NCBI GenBank assembly: GCA_040002845.1
Contig: JBDUDR010000101.1
Coordinates: 1-10,774, forward strand
Origin: JBDUDR01 sp040002845
GTDB lineage: Bacteria > Actinomycetota > Actinomycetes > Propionibacteriales > Nocardioidaceae
Length of the DNA stretch: 10,774 nucleotides
Direction of reading: 5' to 3'
Below the pieces are notes generated by a model, which worked only from the letters and a program-made list of their open reading frames with translations, was not told where the DNA came from and did no database searches. How positions within the stretch are numbered: the stretch's first letter is position 1; each line of letters opens with the position of its first letter. Shown here piece by piece: positions 6,712 through 10,774 of this stretch. The position numbers and the translations under genes were made by a program.

Positions 6712-6717
6712 CACAAT
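6712..6717 (+). promoter_or_regulatory. Possible -10 element of the VOC-protein gene
   Basis: CACAAT ends 7 bases before the ATG at 6725. It keeps the A at position 2 and the AAT end of the -10 consensus, and the spacing matches the ABC ATPase gene. Weaker than the other leaderless candidates, because ATG 6716 and GTG 6707 are also in frame. The 59 bases between the two genes also contain a short CGGGG/CCCCG hairpin at 6671-6685 that may mark the end of the upstream transcript. Confidence 0.3.
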
Positions 6718-6724
6718 GACTTGC

Positions 6725-7363
6725 ATGCGCCTGGACCACCTCTCCTACGCGGCAGGACCGGATGGGCTGGTTGGCACGACACGTCGACTGTCCAGCGTGC
6801 TGGGCCAGCAGTTCACAGACGGTGGGGTGCATCCCCGATTCGGTACGCGCAACATGGTGCTGCCACTCGACAACGACCACTACCTCGAGGTCGTGGCGGT
6901 CCTGGATCACCCGGCATCGGACAAGGCGCTCTTCGGGCAGGTGGTGCGGGCCCGTAGCGAAGCAGGCGGCGGTTGGCTGGCCTGGGTGATCGCGGTGGAC
7001 AACATCTCTGACGTCGAGAGTCGACTCGGGCGGCGGGCGGTGCCCGGCAATCGCCACCGCCCGGACGGCTTCGAGCTGCGGTGGCAACAGATCGGCATCA
7101 GGGGGCTACAGGCCGACCCACAGCTGCCGTTCTTCGTGGAGTGGCAGATCGACTCGCACGAACACCCGTCCTGCCACGCCAACGGCAACATCAGGCTGAC
7201 CAAGCTCGAGATCGCAGGTGACCCCAACCGGGTCAGCGACTGGTTGGGGCACGACGCCGAGAAGGCACTGGAAGACGTCATCGTCGAGTGGGTGGCACCC
7301 CACGGCACACCCGGGATCATCTCCGCGACCTTCTCGACCCCGCACGGCCCCGTCCGCCTCTGA
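6725..7363 (+). CDS. VOC-family glyoxalase-like protein
   Basis: Predicted 212-residue cytosolic protein of the vicinal oxygen chelate superfamily, glyoxalase-like (Glyoxalase_3) type. The N-terminal strand MRLDHLSYAAGP with His5, a YLEVV strand with Glu55, GGGWLAWVIAVD (81-92), HRPDGFELRWQQ (111-122) and DPQLPFFVEW with Glu139 (131-140) follow the paired beta-alpha-beta-beta-beta layout, and His5, Glu55 and Glu139 are candidate metal ligands. Substrate unknown; relatives are annotated only as VOC or glyoxalase-like. ATG 6725 is preferred because homologous proteins (from memory) begin MRLDH; in-frame ATG 6716 or GTG 6707 would add 3 or 6 residues. The methyltransferase gene follows after 2 bases, implying co-translation and perhaps a shared pathway. 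Confidence 0.87.
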   Translation: MRLDHLSYAAGPDGLVGTTRRLSSVLGQQFTDGGVHPRFGTRNMVLPLDNDHYLEVVAVLDHPASDKALFGQVVRARSEAGGGWLAWVIAVDNISDVESRLGRRAVPGNRHRPDGFELRWQQIGIRGLQADPQLPFFVEWQIDSHEHPSCHANGNIRLTKLEIAGDPNRVSDWLGHDAEKALEDVIVEWVAPHGTPGIISATFSTPHGPVRL

Positions 7364-7365
7364 CC

Positions 7366-8055
7366 GTGATCCGAGGCGCGGTCCCCAGTCCCAACATCTG
7401 GCGGAACCCCGAGATCTATGAGATCGAGAACCTCGCGGTTGATCGCGACCGCAGGATCGAGCACGCCATGCAGACCGAGAGCGACTGGGACGACGCTCGC
7501 CTGCTCGACATCGGCTGCGGTACGGGCTTCCACCTGCCCCGGTTCGCCGAACGAGCGGCCGACGTGATCGGAGTCGAACCCAGCAGTGGGTTGGTACGAC
7601 TGGCCCGGGCTCGATGTGCCGCCCTGACCAACGTCGCCGTGCGCCGTGGCGTCGCACAGCGGTTGCCGCTGGCCGATGCGAGTGTGGACGTGATGCACGC
7701 TCGTTGGGCGTACTTCTTCGGCCCCGGTTGTGAGCCTGGGCTCGCCGAGGTCGGGAGGGTGATGCGTCGAGGCGGTGTCGCCTTCGTGATAGACAACGAC
7801 GGCACCCGATCAACGTTCGGCGCCTGGTTCCGCCGGTCGTTGCCGGCGTACGACCCCGCGGCTGTGGAGAGGTTCTGGTCGGAGCGGGGCTGGCATCGGG
7901 CGCCACTCGACGTCTCCTGGCGGTTCGACCGGCGCAGTGACTTCGAGGCGGTCGTACGCATCGAGTTCGACCGGGGCAACGCCGACCAGATCCTGGCCGA
8001 GCACCCAGGTTGTGAGGTCGACTATGCAGTGAACCTCTGGTGGCGGCGGTACTGA
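7366..8055 (+). CDS. Class I SAM-dependent methyltransferase
   Basis: Predicted 229-residue methyltransferase with the Rossmann-like Methyltransf_11 fold. Motif I is LLDIGCGTGFHLPRF (46-60); the acidic end of strand 2 is VIGVEPS (67-73) with Glu71 expected to bind the ribose hydroxyls of SAM; motif II region LPLADASVDVMHARWAYF (100-117); and RRGGVAFVIDND (134-145) is the motif III region. The substrate is unknown; the C-terminal third (FWSERGWHRAPLDVSWRFDRRSDFEAVVRIEF) looks subfamily-specific. The GTG at 7366 was chosen because it lies 2 bases after the upstream stop and starts the conserved-looking PSPNIWRNPEIYEIEN; the frame upstream of it is a shadow of the VOC gene. No Shine-Dalgarno is visible, so translation is probably coupled. 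Confidence 0.9.
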   Translation: MIRGAVPSPNIWRNPEIYEIENLAVDRDRRIEHAMQTESDWDDARLLDIGCGTGFHLPRFAERAADVIGVEPSSGLVRLARARCAALTNVAVRRGVAQRLPLADASVDVMHARWAYFFGPGCEPGLAEVGRVMRRGGVAFVIDNDGTRSTFGAWFRRSLPAYDPAAVERFWSERGWHRAPLDVSWRFDRRSDFEAVVRIEFDRGNADQILAEHPGCEVDYAVNLWWRRY

Positions 8056-8061
8056 TCCTCG

Positions 8062-8078
8062 GGCCAATCGACTTGGCC
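8062..8078. terminator. Inverted repeat between methyltransferase and radA
   Basis: Perfect GGCCAA/TTGGCC stem (6 bp, 5-base loop) beginning 7 bases after the methyltransferase stop. No T-tract follows. It could be a weak terminator for the VOC-methyltransferase transcript, or, lying 45-61 bases upstream of the radA start, a regulator-binding dyad. The rest of the 67-base gap holds the radA -10 element. Confidence 0.35.
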
Positions 8079-8110
8079 GGCGGCAGCGCGCAGTTGTCGG
8101 TGGGGTGCCC

Positions 8111-8116
8111 TAACTT
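8111..8116 (+). promoter_or_regulatory. -10 element of radA (leaderless start)
   Basis: TAACTT (fits TAnnnT) ends 6 bases before the radA ATG at 8123, placing the predicted transcription start on the initiation codon. No Shine-Dalgarno is found at the usual distance, and no consensus -35 is evident at 16-18 bases upstream. Confidence 0.5.
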
Positions 8117-8122
8117 GCCAGC

Positions 8123-9580
8123 ATGGTCAAACAAGCATCCCGCACCCCTCGGCCCACAACGCTGCATCGCTGCGCCGAGTGCGGTTGGGAGACCGGCAAA
8201 TGGGCCGGCCGCTGCGGCGAGTGTCAGGCGTGGGGCACAGTCGAGCAGGTCGGGGCCCCTACCGCGCGTACGCCCGCGAAACCCGTGACTGCGTCCGCGC
8301 GGCCGATCACCGAAGTCCCCGGGCAAGCGGCCACCTCGAGACCCAGTGGCGTCGCGGAGCTCGACCGGGTGCTTGGCGGCGGCATCGTGCCCGGAGCCGT
8401 GTTGCTGCTGGCCGGCGAACCGGGCGTCGGAAAGTCCACCCTGCTGCTCGAGGTGGCTGCCCAGACAGCGAGCCGGGGTTCCAGGACGCTCTACGTCTCC
8501 GGGGAGGAGTCGGCGTCCCAGGTCCGGCTCCGTGCCGAGCGCACCAGGGCGCTCAACGACGGGTTGCTGTTCGCCGCCGAGACAGATCTGGGGGCCGTGC
8601 TGACTCACCTCGAGCAGATCAGGCCCGAGCTGCTGGTGATCGACTCCGTGCAGGCCATCGCGTCACAGGAGGTCGACGGCGTCCCGGGCGGGGTCACCCA
8701 GGTGCGCGAGGTGGCGGCCACGCTGGTCCGAGTGGCCAAGCAGCACGGGATGGCCACCATCATGGTCGGTCATGTGACCAAGGACGGGTCCATCGCTGGT
8801 CCGCGGTCGCTCGAGCATCTGGTGGACGTCGTGCTGGCCTTCGAGGGGGACCACAACTCCTCGCTGCGCATCGTGCGCGCGGTCAAGAACCGCTACGGCC
8901 CGGTCGATGAGGTTGGGTGCTTCGACCTCGGCGACGAGGGCATCGTGGAGATCGCCGACCCGACCGGCCTGTTCGTGTCCCGCCACGCCGACCCGGTGCC
9001 CGGCACCTGCATCACGGTGACGCAGCACGGCCGTCGCCCGATCCTCGCCGAGATCCAGGCGTTGGTCACCGCCAGCCTCGGCGCAAACCCTCGACACTCG
9101 ACGTCAGGACTCGACTCCGCACGCGTCTCGATGATGATCGCTGTGCTCACGCGCAGAGCTGGTTTGCGGCTCGCCTCCGCCGACGTCTTTGCCGCTACCG
9201 TGGGAGGGGCTCGGCTGGCCGATCCCTCCGCCGACTTGGCCACCGCGGTCGCGATCGCCTCCGCGGTCTCCGACCGGGTCATCCCGCAGTCGATGGTCGC
9301 CCTGGGCGAGGTCGGTCTGGCCGGCGAGCTCCGCCGCATCCCGGGCTTGCACAAACGCCTGGCCGAGGCCGCCAGGCTCGGGTTCACCCACGCCATCGTG
9401 CCCAGCGATCTGGGCCCGGAGCCGAGCAGTCGACCCGACCTGACCGGGCTCACGGTGCTCGATGTGCCCGATCTGAGCCAGGCCCTCCGCATCCTCGGCT
9501 TGATGGCTGAACCACCGCGTCCGAAGGGGCCACCCAAACTGCGAGCAATCGATGGGCGGGGCCCGCGTCGACCTGCATAG
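8123..9580 (+). CDS. radA: DNA repair protein RadA/Sms
   Basis: RecA-like ATPase that acts at recombination intermediates, promoting branch migration in homologous recombination and repair. The 485-residue protein has all family landmarks: N-terminal C4 zinc finger (Cys17, Cys20, Cys31, Cys34), Walker A GEPGVGKST (98-106), Walker B LLVID (170-174), the RadA-specific KNRYG (255-259) and a C-terminal Lon-protease-like domain at about 290-460, with IPQSMVALGEVGLAGELR as a recognisable segment. It ends in a short basic tail (RGPRRPA). A leaderless ATG is likely, since a -10 element ends 6 bases upstream. disA starts 49 bases downstream; the radA-disA order is conserved in many Gram-positive bacteria, and in mycobacteria RadA has been reported to bind DisA and inhibit its c-di-AMP synthesis. 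Confidence 0.97.
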   Translation: MVKQASRTPRPTTLHRCAECGWETGKWAGRCGECQAWGTVEQVGAPTARTPAKPVTASARPITEVPGQAATSRPSGVAELDRVLGGGIVPGAVLLLAGEPGVGKSTLLLEVAAQTASRGSRTLYVSGEESASQVRLRAERTRALNDGLLFAAETDLGAVLTHLEQIRPELLVIDSVQAIASQEVDGVPGGVTQVREVAATLVRVAKQHGMATIMVGHVTKDGSIAGPRSLEHLVDVVLAFEGDHNSSLRIVRAVKNRYGPVDEVGCFDLGDEGIVEIADPTGLFVSRHADPVPGTCITVTQHGRRPILAEIQALVTASLGANPRHSTSGLDSARVSMMIAVLTRRAGLRLASADVFAATVGGARLADPSADLATAVAIASAVSDRVIPQSMVALGEVGLAGELRRIPGLHKRLAEAARLGFTHAIVPSDLGPEPSSRPDLTGLTVLDVPDLSQALRILGLMAEPPRPKGPPKLRAIDGRGPRRPA

Positions 9581-9615
9581 ACTGTCCGCGACCACCGGCG
9601 AGGTTGAGCGGACGC

Positions 9616-9620
9616 GAGGT
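9616..9620 (+). promoter_or_regulatory. Shine-Dalgarno supporting the disA GTG start
   Basis: GAGGT lies 9 bases before the GTG at 9630. The in-frame ATG at 9552, inside the radA coding region, has no comparable site. It therefore decides for the shorter DisA. Confidence 0.5.
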
Positions 9621-9629
9621 TCAAGGCAC

Positions 9630-10715
9630 GTGGCACCTATCGACAAGCTCGTAGACGACGTTCGTCTGCGCACGACGTTGGCCACGGTGGCCCCGGGGAC
9701 CTCGCTGCGTGAGGGGCTGGAGCGGATCCTGCGCGGTCGCACCGGCGCGCTGCTGGTCCTCGGGCACGACAAGACGGTCGAGCAGATCTCGACAGGTGGA
9801 TTCTCCCTGGATGTGCCGTTCACGGCGACCGGTTTGCGTGAGCTCGCCAAGATGGATGGGGCGGTCATTCTCGAAAAGGACTGCAGCCGCATAGTGCGGG
9901 CAGCGGTGCATCTCATGCCTGACTCTTCGATCGCGACCGAAGAGACCGGGACCCGCCACCGCACCGCCGACCGGGTCGCTCAGCAGACCGGGTTGCCGGT
10001 AGTCTCGGTGTCTCAGTCCATGCAGATCATCGCCGTCTACGTCGGGCACTCCCGATACGTCCTCGAGGACTCCGGCGCCATCTTGAGTCGGGCAAACCAG
10101 GCCCTGGCCACCCTGGAGCGTTACAAGATGCGCCTGGACGAGGTGTCCGGCACCCTGTCCGCGCTGGAGATCGAGGACCTCGTCACCATTCGAGATGTGG
10201 CCGCGGTGGGACAGCGGCTCGAGATGGTGCTGCGCATCGCCGCGGAGATCGAAGGCTACGTGCTCGAGCTCGGCACCGACGGGCGCCTGCTGTCCCTGCA
10301 GCTGGACGAGCTGGTCGCGGGAGTCGATTTGGAGCGAGAGCTGGTGATCCGCGACTACCTACCGAGTCGCCGGCGCCAGCGGTCGTTCAACGACGTACGC
10401 CGCGACGTGGAGGCGCTCTCGGCGGCCGACCTGCTCGACCTCGCCGCGGTGGCCCGCGCACTCGCGCTCGGTGGCCCCGAGCACCTCGACGCCGCCGCGG
10501 CCCCGCGGGGATACCGCCTGCTGGCCAAGGTTCCGCGCCTCCCCGGGCCGGTCGTGGAGCGGCTTGTTGATCACTTCGGCAACCTGCAGAAGCTCCTCGG
10601 TGCCAGCATCGACGACCTGCAGACCGTCGATGGCGTGGGTGAGTTCCGCGCTCGCAGCGTGCGTGAGGGCTTGTCGAGACTGGCGGAGTCCAGCATCCTC
10701 GAGCGCTACGTGTGA
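9630..10715 (+). CDS. disA: DNA integrity scanning protein DisA (diadenylate cyclase)
   Basis: Octameric enzyme (EC 2.7.7.85) that condenses two ATP into the second messenger c-di-AMP while scanning DNA; branched DNA structures inhibit it. Starting from GTG 9630 it has 361 residues, matching the 355-360 of characterised homologues; an ATG at 9552 would add 26 residues inside radA without family character. The DAC domain (about 15-150) has LRGRTGALLVLGHD, GGFSLDV, the catalytic DGA (MDGA, 75-78) and RHR (GTRHR, 107-111) motifs, then SRANQALATLERYKMRLDEV, a helical linker, and a C-terminal helix-hairpin-helix DNA-binding domain (about 298-350, including LPGPVVERLVDHFGNLQKLL and VDGVGEFRARSVREGL). 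A catalytically complete protein is predicted. It follows radA by 49 bases, probably in one transcript. Its last codons overlap the end of a convergent reading frame. Confidence 0.95.
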   Translation: MAPIDKLVDDVRLRTTLATVAPGTSLREGLERILRGRTGALLVLGHDKTVEQISTGGFSLDVPFTATGLRELAKMDGAVILEKDCSRIVRAAVHLMPDSSIATEETGTRHRTADRVAQQTGLPVVSVSQSMQIIAVYVGHSRYVLEDSGAILSRANQALATLERYKMRLDEVSGTLSALEIEDLVTIRDVAAVGQRLEMVLRIAAEIEGYVLELGTDGRLLSLQLDELVAGVDLERELVIRDYLPSRRRQRSFNDVRRDVEALSAADLLDLAAVARALALGGPEHLDAAAAPRGYRLLAKVPRLPGPVVERLVDHFGNLQKLLGASIDDLQTVDGVGEFRARSVREGLSRLAESSILERYV

Positions 10716-10774
10716 GCCGGAGACTGGCCTGACGACGGGCCCGACGAGGGGCTCGGGGACTGACTAGGGGACTG
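10706..10774 (-). CDS. Partial: Ser/Pro-rich C-terminus of a convergent gene
   Basis: On the minus strand the last 69 bases read as 22 open codons ending in TAG at 10706-10708. The tail is rich in Ser, Pro, Gln and Gly, beginning QSPSQSPSPSSGPSSG, as in the disordered end of a cell-surface, secreted or lipoprotein-type actinobacterial protein. The bulk of the gene, including its start, lies outside the window. It would overlap disA by 10 bases in convergent orientation. Twenty-two codons are weak evidence in GC-rich DNA, but the compositional tail and the lack of any plausible plus-strand gene after disA support it. Confidence 0.4.
   Translation of the reverse strand, partial: QSPSQSPSPSSGPSSGQSPAHT

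Noticed and set aside
7106..8608. 500-codon minus-strand open frame
   Set aside because: It lies antisense to three well-supported genes (VOC protein, methyltransferase, radA), is Arg/Ser/Pro-rich and shows no domain. Long antisense frames are normal in DNA of this GC content.
9552..9629. 26-residue N-terminal extension of DisA
   Set aside because: It begins inside radA without a ribosome-binding site and exceeds the usual family length; GTG 9630 has a GAGGT at suitable spacing.
1..10774. Mobile element, CRISPR array, tRNA/rRNA, phage or defence-island signatures
   Set aside because: No transposase or integrase motifs, terminal repeats, regularly spaced repeats, or tRNA-like segments were seen; the gene content is core metabolism, transport, regulation and DNA repair.

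Overview
The window is chromosomal DNA from a high-GC actinobacterium. The strong G/C bias at third codon positions, GTG starts, several leaderless-looking promoters (a TAnnnT or close -10 element ending 6-7 bases before the start codon) and the radA-disA pair all point that way. Protein similarities recalled from memory suggest something near Nocardioidaceae/Propionibacteriales, but the genus cannot be fixed from this window. There is no sign of mobile DNA, CRISPR, tRNA or rRNA. The region looks like stable core genome carrying one small accessory-looking cassette.

Minus-strand block (1-5757), read right to left: a Ppx/GppA-type phosphatase (exopolyphosphatase family), a TIM-barrel sugar-phosphate-isomerase-like protein, a TetR-family regulator, an ABC ATPase with its ABC-2 permease, a monofunctional proline dehydrogenase and pyrroline-5-carboxylate reductase (proC). 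Spacings are tight: 4-base gap, 11-base overlap, 48-base gap with its own promoter, 4-base ATGA overlap, 55-base gap, 16-base gap. The ppx / TIM-barrel / proC neighbourhood is recurrent in actinobacteria (mycobacteria have a similar Rv0496-Rv0500 order). The tetR-ABC exporter module sits inside it. The last two genes are opposing steps: ProDH oxidises proline to P5C and ProC reduces P5C to proline.

Divergent centre (5758-5867): 110 bases separate the phosphatase gene from a plus-strand gene for a cysteine-rich protein. An exact 8+8 base inverted repeat lies almost midway between the two predicted leaderless start sites and is a candidate shared operator.

Plus-strand block (5868-10715): the cysteine-rich protein (resembles DUF3109/YkgJ-like metal-chelating families), a glyoxalase-like VOC protein, a class I SAM-dependent methyltransferase 2 bases downstream, then radA (DNA-repair ATPase) and disA (DNA-scanning diadenylate cyclase making c-di-AMP). 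RadA and DisA are functional partners in other bacteria. The last 69 bases contain, on the minus strand, the Ser/Pro-rich C-terminal end of a convergent gene that overlaps the 3' end of disA.

No wholly novel system is evident. The items most worth following up are the divergent dyad, the cysteine-rich protein, the tandem octamer at the tetR/ABC promoter, and the repeated leaderless architecture.
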